Shown here one piece after another: positions 47,040-55,629 of a stretch of DNA of 64,000 nucleotides. Every line of letters begins with the position of its first letter. Position 1 is the stretch's first letter. The stretch is from Actinomyces vulturis (GTDB lineage: Bacteria > Actinomycetota > Actinomycetes > Actinomycetales > Actinomycetaceae): the NCBI RefSeq assembly GCF_001687305.1, contig NZ_KV700386.1, positions 186,001-250,000 on the forward strand. The letters are read 5' to 3'. The notes beneath the pieces were generated by a model. It was given only the letters and a program-made list of their open reading frames with translations. It ran no database searches and was not told the origin of the DNA. The position numbers were made by a program, and so were the translations under genes.

Positions 47040-48906
47040 GAACACCGACCGTAGCCTCGAGCCCCTCACCACTGAAGGTGAAGAGTTGCCTTCACAAGAA
47101 CTCGCGCGCACCGATGAGGACATCATGCGCAACCCCACTGCTGACATGCCTATCGTCAGTTCTCACCACGCACCCAAACAAGGAATTATGGCTCGTTCAG
47201 CATCCGCCGGACAGTCCATGATGAAGAAACTCCTGGGACGTGAAGACCACGTGATGAGCGTGGACGAATCACTGACGACCCTGGCTACCGTGGTGGAAAT
47301 GGGACGCAGGCGCCTGACTCCTGAACAACTGGCACCAGCCATCGATGTGCTCTCCCGCGCCAAAGCACGCCGCGATTTAGCTCCGGACGTGACCGTAGTG
47401 GCGCTCCTCGGTGCCACCGGTAGCGGAAAATCAACACTTTTCAACGCCATTATGGGCGCTGAAGTGGCACGCAGCGCAGTCACTCGCCCCACTACCACGC
47501 GTCCTCTGGCAGCGGTACCAACTCCCAGTGACCCCACGTCTACCCAGGTTCCCGCATTGCTGGACTGGCTGGGCGTTGATGACCGTGTTGAGATTCCTTC
47601 CACCGCTGCTGTGCGCCAAGGCGTGGTGGTCATGGACTTGCCTGACATTGACTCCACGGACGCCACGAACCGCCAAATTGCCAACCATATGGCTGGACAC
47701 GTGGACGTGCTCGTCTGGGTACTTGATCCCCAAAAATATGCAGACGCCGTGGTGCACAAGCAGTATCTCGCACCCATGTCCCGTCACGCTGGCGTGACCA
47801 TCGTGGTGCTCAACCAGGCCGATCGCCTCACCTACGACGAAACTCAAGAAGTTCTCAACCACTGCTCCACACTGCTGCACGACGATGGACTCGATGACGT
47901 TCCGCTCCTGGCCGTTAGTGCACGGACCGGCGCGGGCGTTGACCATCTGACTCAAGCAATTGATGACGTGGTCACGTCCAAGGCTGCTGCAGGGGAGAGG
48001 CTGATGGCTGACGCTCATGCTGTGGCTGAACGTCTGGCCAAAAATGTGGGTATTCGTAGCAGTGAAGCCCAACGCATCGACATGGGGTCCAATTCCACGG
48101 CACGCGAAGAAATGGTTAACGCTGCAGCCACAGCAGCTGGAGTGGAAACTGTTGTCCGTGCAGTGGAACAGTCCATGAAACTTCGCGCCTCGCACCGCAT
48201 TGGTTGGTTACCCATCCGCTGGGTGAATTCCTTCCGCTCTGACCCGTTGCGTACCCTCCACCTTGCTTCACCCAAGGCACGCACCAAGGACGTAGGAGGC
48301 TCAGACATTGAAGCCCCCTCCATCACCTCCCTGCCCTCTGCCTCACCTGTCGCTGCACGAGCACTGGAAGGCTCTCTGGGAACATGGGCCATGCGAGCCG
48401 TGGCAGACATTCCCCATCAATGGGGCGGCACCATCGTTGACGACGTTCGCGATAACGTCACGCGACTTCCTGGATTGCTTGACGTAGCCGTTGCATCCAC
48501 GGATCTTGAACAAGGCAAGCGCCCCTGGTGGTGGTCCGTGATGAACTTCCTGCAGTGGATTTCCCTGCTCACCGCTGTTGTCGGTGCAGGATGGCTGGGA
48601 ACCCTTGCCGTCATGGATCGCGTGTTCCTCAAGCCCGGCCCCATGCCACCAGAAATTGGACCTCTGCCATGGCCCACGGCCCTCCTTCTGGGAGGGCTCG
48701 CCCTGGGTATTCTCTTGTGGCTGCTAGCAACACCGTTGTCGATTCTCAGTGCGCGCCGGCGTGCCTCACGCTGCAGGAAGCGCCTACGCAGCGCAGTCGA
48801 CAAGTGCGTGGAAACCGCCATCATTCAGCCCTTGACCGCGGATATCGAAGAATACGAACAGTTCCGCGCATCAGTAACCACATTGGCTGGAGTACACACC
48901 TCGTAA
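47032..48906 (+). CDS. Dynamin-like/YfjP-type GTPase, second of a pair
   Basis: 624-residue GTPase with a disordered N-terminus of about 60 residues. G1 is VALLGATGSGKSTLFNAIMG (near 125), the G2 region is RPTTTRPLAA, G3 is VMDLPDIDSTD and a normal G4 is VVLNQADRL. Two membrane helices lie at about 500-570 (FLQWISLLTAVVGAGWLG and WPTALLLGGLALGILLWLL), followed by a basic, then helical C-terminus. Resembles E. coli YfjP in general layout. Paired with the preceding GTPase; the role is unknown, membrane remodelling or stress is possible. Confidence 0.82.
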   Translation: MTENTDRSLEPLTTEGEELPSQELARTDEDIMRNPTADMPIVSSHHAPKQGIMARSASAGQSMMKKLLGREDHVMSVDESLTTLATVVEMGRRRLTPEQLAPAIDVLSRAKARRDLAPDVTVVALLGATGSGKSTLFNAIMGAEVARSAVTRPTTTRPLAAVPTPSDPTSTQVPALLDWLGVDDRVEIPSTAAVRQGVVVMDLPDIDSTDATNRQIANHMAGHVDVLVWVLDPQKYADAVVHKQYLAPMSRHAGVTIVVLNQADRLTYDETQEVLNHCSTLLHDDGLDDVPLLAVSARTGAGVDHLTQAIDDVVTSKAAAGERLMADAHAVAERLAKNVGIRSSEAQRIDMGSNSTAREEMVNAAATAAGVETVVRAVEQSMKLRASHRIGWLPIRWVNSFRSDPLRTLHLASPKARTKDVGGSDIEAPSITSLPSASPVAARALEGSLGTWAMRAVADIPHQWGGTIVDDVRDNVTRLPGLLDVAVASTDLEQGKRPWWWSVMNFLQWISLLTAVVGAGWLGTLAVMDRVFLKPGPMPPEIGPLPWPTALLLGGLALGILLWLLATPLSILSARRRASRCRKRLRSAVDKCVETAIIQPLTADIEEYEQFRASVTTLAGVHTS

Positions 48907-48944
48907 AACGAGGCTGAACACTTAACCACCACCAGCAGAATGAC

Positions 48945-48986
48945 AAGGTGTGGGGCCATCCGAGTAAACGGATGGCCCCACACCTT
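48945..48986. terminator. Bidirectional terminator between the GTPase operon and the helicase gene
   Basis: AAGGTGTGGGGCCATCCG (48945-48962) pairs perfectly with 48969-48986 around AGTAAA; 18 bp, serving two convergent transcripts. Confidence 0.85.
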
Positions 48987-49021
48987 TGAGGTCAGAAGCG
49001 GTCAGTAATCACCGCGTAGGC

Positions 49022-51712
49022 TCAGTAGCCGCGAGAACCGCGTCCACCACGGCCGCCAAAACCATCGCGCTTGCCGCGGAATCCTCCGCGGTTGTCGTCG
49101 CGGTCAAACTTGCGATCGCCTCGGTCTGCGAAGTCGCGCTTGCCGCGGAAGCCGCCACGGTCGTTATCGCGGTTACCGCGGTAGCCGCCGCGGTTGTTGT
49201 CGCGGTCGAACTTGCGATCGCCTCGGTCTGCGAAGTCGCGCTTGCCGCGGAAGCCGCCACGGTCGTTATCGCGGTTACCGCGGTAGCCGCCGCGGTTGTC
49301 GTCGCGGTCGAACTTGCGATCGCCTCGGTCTGCGAAGTCGCGCTTGCCGCGGAAGCCGCCACGGTCGTTATCGCGGTTACCGCGGTAGCCTCCGCGGTTG
49401 TCGTCGCGGTCGAACTTGCGATCGCCTCGGTCTGCGAAGTCGCGCTTGCCACGGAAGCCGCCACGATCGTTATCGCGATCGCCACGGTAACCACCACGGT
49501 CGCCGTCACGATCAAACTTACGACCACCACGGTCGCCGTCGAAAGAACGACGGGGACGATCAGAACGATCGTTAGGACCAGACCAACCGTTACCGGGGCC
49601 CTCATCCTTACGGATACGCAACTCGCGACCTGCGAAAGTGGCGCGACCCATGCGCTCGAGAGTCTCGGCGTCGAGAGGAGTATGAATCTCGACCAAGGAG
49701 AAGGACTGGAGAATATCGATCTTGCCAATATCGGAACCGGAGATGCCGCCCTCGTTGGCGAGTGCGCCAACGATCGCGCCGGGCAGAACACGGTCGCGGT
49801 GACCGACCTCGACGCGGTAGGTGGTGCCGGAGCCCTCAGGCTGGCGGCGTCCACCACGCTGAGCGCCACGCTTTTCATCGCGCTGACGTGAAGGACGATC
49901 CTCACGGTCACGGCCACCCTCGAAAGTGGCGTGCATGAAGGTGCCTTCAGCATCGACGGTTTCTTCGCGGCGGGTGCGGGGCTTGCCCTCAGTGTTACGA
50001 GGACGGGGGCCGTCATCGCCCACGGCAAGAGCCAGCAGGGTAGCGGCGAGGTCTTCCACGTCAACGTTGAGTTCACTGCTGTGAGCCTCAACGAGTTCGC
50101 GGTACATGTCCAAGCGGCCACGCTCGAAACGAGCCTGAACCTTGGTCAGTAACTTGCCTGCGCGATGCTGGCTGACGTCGGCAGGAGTCGGAAGAGTAAT
50201 TTCCTCGAGTTTGGTGCCGGTGAGTTTTTCAATCTGGCGGAGCTTGCCCTTTTCCTTGGGGGTAAGGAAGGTGACGGCTTCGCCACTACGACCTGCACGG
50301 CCGGTACGGCCAATACGGTGGACATAAGCTTCAGCTTCGCGGGGAACATCGAAGTTCACCACAAGACCAATACGGTCCACGTCAAGGCCACGAGCAGCAA
50401 CGTCGGTTGCCACGAGCACGTCGAGGGTGCCGTTGCGCAGACGCTCCACGAGACGCTCACGTTCACGCTGAGGTACGTCACCACTAATAGCTGCGGCCTG
50501 AATTCCGCGACCAGCCAGTTCGATGGCCACATCTTCAGCAGTGGACTTGGTTCGCACGAACACGATCGCAGCATCAGCGCTGGTCACGGCCAGCACGCGG
50601 GAGACAGCACCCACCTTGTGCTTGAAAGGAACCACAGCGTAGGTCTGGTGCACGGTAGACACCGTGGAGGACTGGCGGGAGACCTCAACGCGAACGGGGT
50701 TGTTCAGGTGGTGAGCAGCCACGCGCTTGATGGCGGGAGGCATGGTGGCGCTGAACAGTGCGGTGCGGCGGTCTTCAGGCAGAGAGGAGGCGATGGTGTC
50801 CACGTCTTCGGCGAAGCCCATGCGGAGCATCTCGTCGGCTTCGTCGAGAACGAAGTAGCGCACGTCGTCGAGAACAAGAGCGCCCTTTTCGATGAGGTCG
50901 ATGACGCGGCCGGGGGTGCCCACAACCACTTGAGCCCCATCCTCCAGCGCATGAATCTGGGGGCCGTAGGAGGAACCACCGTAGACGGCAACAACATCTA
51001 GACCACGGGAACGAGCAGCCATATCAGTGATGGCGTCAGCGCTCTGCAGAGCCAGTTCGCGGGTGGGGGCTAGGACCAGTGCCTGGACTGTCCCAAGATT
51101 CTGGTCTACGGCGTCAAGAAGGGGAAGGCCAAAAGCAGCGGTTTTACCAGTACCAGTCTGAGCTACACCAACCACGTCACGGCCGGAAAGAAGCATGGGG
51201 ATAGCTTCGCGCTGAATGGGGGTAGGGGTCTTAAATCCCATGTCCGTGATGGCTTTGAGTAGGTCAGCGGGAAGACCGAGGTCAGCGAAAGTAACGTCTT
51301 CGGGGTTCTTTTCTGCAGCAGGTGCTTCGTCGGCACTGGAAGCAGAGGTTGCGGAACTAGCGGAATCGATGAAGCCGACGTTCAACGGATCAGAGTTCTC
51401 ATCAAGTTCAATGCCGTCATCAAGGTCCTCATCATCGTCAATGTCAGGGTCAACCTCGGGAGGATTGTGGTCCTCATCATCGGGTTCATCGTCATGATCG
51501 ATGTTTTCGGGATCCTCGGGATCGTCGATGAAATCATCAGGAGTTGAGGCATTGGAAGTGGAGTGCGCGTACTCATCAGCCATGTCGTGATCGGATGCAG
51601 AATCAGCGGATACGGCGCTAACTGCGGAGCCGCTAACCTCTGCAGCAAACAGATCATCGAGACTTAAAGGGGAAGAATCGGGCGTAGAAATGCCAGAGTC
51701 ATGAATATTCAA
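49022..51712 (-). CDS. DEAD-box RNA helicase with DbpA-like RNA-binding domain and RGD-rich repeat tail
   Basis: 896-residue ATP-dependent RNA helicase of the DeaD/CsdA type. Order: an acidic, disordered N-terminus (about 1-150), Q motif FADLGLPADLLKAITDMGF, Walker A AQTGTGKTAAFG, DEAD box VLDEADEML, SAT, motif VI HRIGRTGRAGR, a DbpA-like RNA-binding domain (YRVEVGHRDRVLPGAIVGAL) and a tail of about 170 residues made of Arg/Gly/Asp repeats. The start appears to be TTG at 51712 with only a weak ribosome binding site, so it is uncertain. The likely role is ribosome assembly or mRNA turnover, often cold-linked. It has a 438-base upstream gap. Confidence 0.93.
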   Translation of the reverse strand: MNIHDSGISTPDSSPLSLDDLFAAEVSGSAVSAVSADSASDHDMADEYAHSTSNASTPDDFIDDPEDPENIDHDDEPDDEDHNPPEVDPDIDDDEDLDDGIELDENSDPLNVGFIDSASSATSASSADEAPAAEKNPEDVTFADLGLPADLLKAITDMGFKTPTPIQREAIPMLLSGRDVVGVAQTGTGKTAAFGLPLLDAVDQNLGTVQALVLAPTRELALQSADAITDMAARSRGLDVVAVYGGSSYGPQIHALEDGAQVVVGTPGRVIDLIEKGALVLDDVRYFVLDEADEMLRMGFAEDVDTIASSLPEDRRTALFSATMPPAIKRVAAHHLNNPVRVEVSRQSSTVSTVHQTYAVVPFKHKVGAVSRVLAVTSADAAIVFVRTKSTAEDVAIELAGRGIQAAAISGDVPQRERERLVERLRNGTLDVLVATDVAARGLDVDRIGLVVNFDVPREAEAYVHRIGRTGRAGRSGEAVTFLTPKEKGKLRQIEKLTGTKLEEITLPTPADVSQHRAGKLLTKVQARFERGRLDMYRELVEAHSSELNVDVEDLAATLLALAVGDDGPRPRNTEGKPRTRREETVDAEGTFMHATFEGGRDREDRPSRQRDEKRGAQRGGRRQPEGSGTTYRVEVGHRDRVLPGAIVGALANEGGISGSDIGKIDILQSFSLVEIHTPLDAETLERMGRATFAGRELRIRKDEGPGNGWSGPNDRSDRPRRSFDGDRGGRKFDRDGDRGGYRGDRDNDRGGFRGKRDFADRGDRKFDRDDNRGGYRGNRDNDRGGFRGKRDFADRGDRKFDRDDNRGGYRGNRDNDRGGFRGKRDFADRGDRKFDRDNNRGGYRGNRDNDRGGFRGKRDFADRGDRKFDRDDNRGGFRGKRDGFGGRGGRGSRGY
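49088..49522. repeat. 102-bp tandem repeats encoding the helicase tail
   Basis: Three complete 102-bp units (49142-49447), each coding for 34 residues beginning KRDFADRGDRKFDRD, with a partial unit on the 3' coding side (49088-49141) and a degenerate one on the 5' side (49448-49522). The units are nearly identical at the DNA level, including codon choice, pointing to recent duplication or gene conversion. Confidence 0.95.
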
Positions 51713-52150
51713 CTGTGGTGTCCCATCAGATGCAGCGGAACGTGGGGATAAGCCGTTCGCCTATCACTCTTGCCGCACCGTAACCCACCACACTCGCCCT
51801 ACCGTCCTACCTGTGTTACTAGGCGGTCACTGGGCTTGACGCACAGACTCACTCAATTGCTTGCCAGCAAACTGACCAATTGATTCAGGTTCTATCAGGG
51901 GCGCGGATCGCTCCTTTACCCCCCTAACTTTACGGGGTGAGGATGACTATTGGAGGGCAGGACGGGGGAGAGTCTGGGTGAGTTCTCTCTCGTCAGATAC
52001 TTCTAAGTCACCAAATTGTGATTAACGACGTCTATTTTTCTGCCAGGACGGAGTCGTCTTGCCGGGCAAGCAATCGGAAAATGACGATTGCTGTCAAAGT
52101 GGCACCCACGTTTAGAGGACAGAATATGGGGGATAACAATAGAGACGAAA
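51713..52150. other. Gene-free region upstream of the DEAD-box helicase
   Basis: 438 bases without a supported gene, between the helicase 5' end and the 3' end of the glycerophosphodiesterase gene, both on the minus strand. It should contain the helicase promoter and perhaps a long 5' leader, as is common for cold-linked helicases. Seen: CAATTG at 51853 and 51879 flanking TTGCTTGCCAGCAA, and a pyrimidine/purine-biased stretch near 51915-51975. No known RNA family was recognised. Confidence 0.5.
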
Positions 52151-52909
52151 TTACTGAGCGGAGATAGAGGAATCGAGATGAATGAGCTTATCGCACGCAT
52201 CAGTAAAGACACCGCTGACTCCCCAGTTAAACAACTCGTTAGCACGAGCCACACTGTTGACTGTCCAGACGTTCACTTCCAGGCCAGCGTTTACCAACTG
52301 CTGAACGTGGTGACGGGTAAGACCTGCGTTATCGGGATGAATATAGCGAGCGCCTACGAGTTCGCAGGTCGTTTTCCAATCCGGCCAGAGCGGGAACTTT
52401 TCATACAAACACGCTAGAGGAAGAGAAGAATCCATTGAATGCAAGCGGTGCAAGATGACGTGATTAAAACTCGAAACGATTAACTCACAGCCAGAATTTA
52501 AACGATCTAACTGTTCGCATACGGACTCCAAGAGACGATAGGTCATTTCAGCACCTGCCTCATTGGGCTTAATTTCGATATTGGCGTTCATTCCCGTGGT
52601 ATTACACCAATCGATTACGCCTTCAAGAGTTGGCATGGGCGTGCCCGCAAATTCAGGGCCGAACCATGAACCAGCGTCAATGGACGGCAAATCTGCTGCG
52701 GTGAGGTCGTAATACAAGCCTGAGCGATTAGTGGTGCGATCGAGCAACGTATCGTGGCAAATAATTGCCGTACCATCGCCCAGAATATCGACATCAGTTT
52801 CAATCCATCGAGCCCCAACTTCATAAGCCGCCTGGAAAGCAGGCATGGTGTTTTCTGGAGCAACCGTATTGAGACCACGATGGGCAATGATGCGAGTGTG
52901 TTGGCTCAT
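52151..52909 (-). CDS. Glycerophosphodiester phosphodiesterase family protein
   Basis: 252-residue GDPD (TIM-barrel) enzyme that splits glycerophosphodiesters into glycerol 3-phosphate and an alcohol. Active-site pieces are present: IIAHRGLNTVAPENTM (HRG and PENT), WIETDVDILGDG (ExD) and the catalytic IICHDTLLDRTTN. The C-terminus has the usual VNVWTVNS and GVFTDACD. No signal peptide, so it is cytoplasmic. The ribosome binding site is weak (GGA about 15 bases upstream). Confidence 0.92.
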   Translation of the reverse strand: MSQHTRIIAHRGLNTVAPENTMPAFQAAYEVGARWIETDVDILGDGTAIICHDTLLDRTTNRSGLYYDLTAADLPSIDAGSWFGPEFAGTPMPTLEGVIDWCNTTGMNANIEIKPNEAGAEMTYRLLESVCEQLDRLNSGCELIVSSFNHVILHRLHSMDSSLPLACLYEKFPLWPDWKTTCELVGARYIHPDNAGLTRHHVQQLVNAGLEVNVWTVNSVARANELFNWGVSGVFTDACDKLIHLDSSISAQ

Positions 52910-53027
52910 AGCAGTAGTTTTCCATGTTCAGGCTGGTAAGGGAATGGTCGGGGCATTGCTGAAAGGATTTTTCAAGCACGCGTCGTGATGGTGCTGCTTT
53001 GAACGTAACTTTTTCACTGCGTTGTTT

Positions 53028-53777
53028 TCAGGACAATTGCGAAGGTCGCAGAGAAAGATCCTCCACGCAGGCATCAAATCCCATATCCACCATTAACCGT
53101 AGTGCCTTGACCACACTGATTACATCCATATGCTCATCAGGGTTGTAATCGCGCTGCAGGTAATCGCGTTGAATTCGCTCCTGCATGGGAGTATTCACAC
53201 GGCCGGGATAGAGCGTAGCTACACGAATTTTCCCTTGTTCTTCAAGACGTAAAGAATCAGCGAAAGCTCTCAGTGCATATTTCGATGCGCAATAAACGCT
53301 TTGCTCAGGCCAGGCATGGAGGCCTGCGCCTGAGTTAATGAAAATTGTTTGTCCGTGGCATGCACGCAGGAGAGGAAGAACAAGTTGAGTGAGATAAGCC
53401 GGAGCGATGACATTGAGATTAAGTGCGCTGCGCCACCGCTCCGGCGTAATTGTTTCGACATTATCCACGCGCCCGCCCACTTCGCAGCCGGCGCTATGAA
53501 TGATTACGTCAAGATGATCGATAGTTGACGAGCCATGAATGTGAGCGAGAGTATCTAGACCTTTGTCGGTGAGTTGTGAGATAGCGTGTGCTACGGCGTC
53601 GTCATCTTGGAGGTCTACGCTCATCGTGACTACTGATGAACCTAACTGATCGAGACGCTTCTTATTACGCCCCCACGCAATCACTGTATGGGTGGTTGCT
53701 AGGTCCTGAGCGATTGCTTGACCAATGCCACTGGAGGCGCCAGTGATGAGAGCAAGTGGACGAGAAGGGGAGGGCAT
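53028..53777 (-). CDS. Short-chain dehydrogenase/reductase
   Basis: 249-residue SDR oxidoreductase. The NAD(P)-binding motif is LITGASSGIGQAIAQDL at the N-terminus; IIHSAG corresponds to NNAG; the catalytic Ser lies in IFINSGAG, and Tyr and Lys in YCASKYALRAF. The cofactor is likely NADP(H), from the basic segment WGRNKKRLDQL after strand 2. Substrate unknown. GAAGGA lies 5 bases before the ATG. Confidence 0.92.
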   Translation of the reverse strand: MPSPSRPLALITGASSGIGQAIAQDLATTHTVIAWGRNKKRLDQLGSSVVTMSVDLQDDDAVAHAISQLTDKGLDTLAHIHGSSTIDHLDVIIHSAGCEVGGRVDNVETITPERWRSALNLNVIAPAYLTQLVLPLLRACHGQTIFINSGAGLHAWPEQSVYCASKYALRAFADSLRLEEQGKIRVATLYPGRVNTPMQERIQRDYLQRDYNPDEHMDVISVVKALRLMVDMGFDACVEDLSLRPSQLS

Positions 53778-53815
53778 AGTAATCCTTCGGGCTCTATGGG
53801 GGCGGGAGGTGGGGA

Positions 53816-54349
53816 TCAGGCTGGAACTTCATAAGTGGCTGTGAGAATAGCGCGGGCTAAGCAGTGGAAGGAGATGTGAGCTGCTGCTTCCGTTGCTGGG
53901 GTCTCATCATCAAGTTCAAGGCTTTCTACATCAAGTGCATGAACAGCAAAAACATAACGATGAGGGCCATCGCCTGCCGGTGGGTAAGGGCCAGACCATG
54001 CCCATTCGCGAGAATCATTACGCAGGTGGAAGGCAGGCCCTTCCAGGGTGAGATCGCTGGTGCCAGCACCCTGTTCCAGGCGTGTCATCGTTACGGGGAT
54101 ATCAAGGACTGTCCAGTGCCACCAACCAGAAGGCGTGGGGGCATCCGGATCAAAACACGAGACAACAAAAGACTGGGTTTCTTCTGGGAATCCGTTCCAT
54201 TCCAAAGCGGGAGAGAGATTGTCATGAATCTGGGTGAAACGAGAATCCATAGGCTGACCGTCAGTGAGGTCAGGGGAGGTGAGGGTGAATGAGGGAACCT
54301 GGGGCATAAGGTCGTAGGGGAATGGGGCCTGGGGTCGAGTGATGTTCAT
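53816..54349 (-). CDS. YbhB/YbcL family Raf-kinase-inhibitor-like (PEBP) protein
   Basis: 177-residue phosphatidylethanolamine-binding-protein fold. Family motifs: FTLTSPDLTDGQPM, LSPALEWNGFPEETQSFVV, CFDPDAPTPSGWWHWTVLDI and YPPAGDGPHRYVFAVHALD. Bacterial members are cytoplasmic and of unknown function. AAGGA lies about 10 bases upstream of the ATG. It is 38 bases upstream of the SDR gene in the same orientation. Confidence 0.92.
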   Translation of the reverse strand: MNITRPQAPFPYDLMPQVPSFTLTSPDLTDGQPMDSRFTQIHDNLSPALEWNGFPEETQSFVVSCFDPDAPTPSGWWHWTVLDIPVTMTRLEQGAGTSDLTLEGPAFHLRNDSREWAWSGPYPPAGDGPHRYVFAVHALDVESLELDDETPATEAAAHISFHCLARAILTATYEVPA

Positions 54350-54484
54350 GAGGGTTGTCTTCCTTGGTGTGCCTTTGGTGCGATGACTTGCTTCAGTCGT
54401 CGTGATGAACGAAAAAGAGTGAATGAGTAGGTGGGTGTGAAGCGATGTTGAGTTGATGTCGGCGGGTGGTCATACCATCATAGT

Positions 54485-54498
54485 CGAACATGTGTTCG
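54485..54498. promoter_or_regulatory. LexA (SOS) box of the imuA'-imuB operon
   Basis: CGAACATGTGTTCG, a perfect CGAAC-N4-GTTCG palindrome, directly abuts a -10-like CATAGT (54479-54484). It is identical over 18 bp to the dnaE2 box. LexA bound here would cover the transcription start. Confidence 0.93.
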
Positions 54499-54543
54499 AA
54501 AACTGATGTGGACCACCTCTTCTTCATCGAAAGGAGCGCCGTC

Positions 54544-55629
54544 ATGGCTGCTGACATATACGAGCGTAACCAACGTTTGTATTCGGCGCGCCTAGCTTTA
54601 ACTCATGCAGAGGAAAAAGCGGGACTTCAACAGGCTCACCAACGAGAAATTAGTGATTTTTTCCAGGAAAAAAATTTTTCTTTTGAATCCATTATTTTCA
54701 CCTGGGCGCATGATGGGGGAGTTATCCAAATATCGCACTCCACCACAGTGATGCTGACCTGCGCGGGCATCCTTCAACGTGAAGGGCAATGGTGCATTAT
54801 CGCTGGCTGGCCGGAAATTAACCTCGATGCGGCAGCTGAATGTGGGATCGATTTACATCGAACACTGGTGGTTGGTGAGGGGGAGGGAGTTTCCCCTCTT
54901 TCCATGATTAATACCTGTATCGATGGAGCGGCAATTGTCATCCTAGGACCGGGACTTGGGGCAATATTGCAGCCTTGTCAGCAGCGCTCACTTGTGGCTA
55001 AAGCACGTCAGCGGCACAGCATTGTGTTCACTTCTGATAAGTGGGTATCGGCACGTCGATGTACAGCACACTTAGAGTCTCTTGCTGACGGTCTGATAAA
55101 AGAGAGGCCTATTGATGGCTTGGCAGAAGGGGTCTTTATTGACTTCCTAGAGAATGACTGCCTAGGGAAAAAGGTTTTTGCTGATGGGGTGCTAGAAGAG
55201 GCTCCTATTAACAGTTTGCAGGAAGAAAACTTTGCTGATGGGGTGGAGAAATCCTGCCTCGTCTCTCGTGCTTTTGCAATGCCCGCCCAATCGGGCAGTA
55301 TCATGCCCTACGGCTACATCCGCCAACTGACCTGGAATGTCGATTTTCTTTCTCCGCATCGCCCCGCAGCCGCGTGCATTCACGGAGAACAATGGGCAGA
55401 GGGAGCACTTAGTAAGCGTCCCTATCCTGGGAAATCGTCGCGATTCGAGGAGCAAAGGCTGCACCTACCTTCACGGGGTGGAGAATCCGCACCACATGCA
55501 GGAGGCGTTGAAGGTTTGCGGGGAGTCCCGAGGGGTGCAAAACACATCTCATCCGTAGGCTATGGAATTGACACTGAGCGCCATCTTGCTGCTGTTGATA
55601 CCGATATACCGTTGAAGGCGGTGGGATGA
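54544..55629 (+). CDS. imuA': ImuA'-like SOS mutagenesis protein
   Basis: 361 residues, a degenerate RecA-like protein of the SOS mutasome that partners ImuB and DnaE2 in translesion synthesis. The core QWCIIAGWPEINLDAAAECG with IDLHRTLVV resembles the RecA-type fold of ImuA', and AIVILGPGLGAIL follows. No Walker A lysine loop is visible. Between the core and the C-terminus is an insert of two diverged 32-residue repeats (55084-55275). The start ATG 54544 has AAGGAG (about 9 bases before); an earlier in-frame ATG (54490) lies inside the LexA box. It overlaps imuB by 4 bases. Assignment relies on operon context as much as on sequence. Confidence 0.8.
   Translation: MAADIYERNQRLYSARLALTHAEEKAGLQQAHQREISDFFQEKNFSFESIIFTWAHDGGVIQISHSTTVMLTCAGILQREGQWCIIAGWPEINLDAAAECGIDLHRTLVVGEGEGVSPLSMINTCIDGAAIVILGPGLGAILQPCQQRSLVAKARQRHSIVFTSDKWVSARRCTAHLESLADGLIKERPIDGLAEGVFIDFLENDCLGKKVFADGVLEEAPINSLQEENFADGVEKSCLVSRAFAMPAQSGSIMPYGYIRQLTWNVDFLSPHRPAAACIHGEQWAEGALSKRPYPGKSSRFEEQRLHLPSRGGESAPHAGGVEGLRGVPRGAKHISSVGYGIDTERHLAAVDTDIPLKAVG
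55084..55275 (+). repeat. Diverged 32-residue tandem duplication inside imuA'
   Basis: Two 96-bp units (55084-55179 and 55180-55275) both start with ADG, have Phe at positions 18 and 32 and a Cys-Leu pair at 27-28; 14 of 32 residues agree by direct comparison. Each unit divides into 18 plus 14 residues ending in Phe. Confidence 0.65.

Noticed and set aside
49088-49522. Tandem repeat considered as a CRISPR array
   Set aside because: The units are contiguous, have no spacers, keep the reading frame and code for the helicase tail; no cas genes are present.
48986-49891. Plus-strand frame of 301 codons opposite the helicase tail, with Val/Ala-rich repeats
   Set aside because: It is the antisense reading of the 102-bp repeats; it has no ribosome binding site, and the composition is a product of the Arg/Gly/Asp codons on the other strand.
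49009-50121. Minus-strand 370-codon frame overlapping the helicase C-terminus
   Set aside because: It overlaps the well-supported helicase frame; the Ala/Thr/Ser-rich repeats are a frame-shifted reading of the same DNA.
54490-54543. ImuA' start at ATG 54490 inside the LexA box
   Set aside because: AAGGAG with good spacing precedes ATG 54544. The upstream ATG is only 5 bases from the -10, a poorer fit; not fully excluded.
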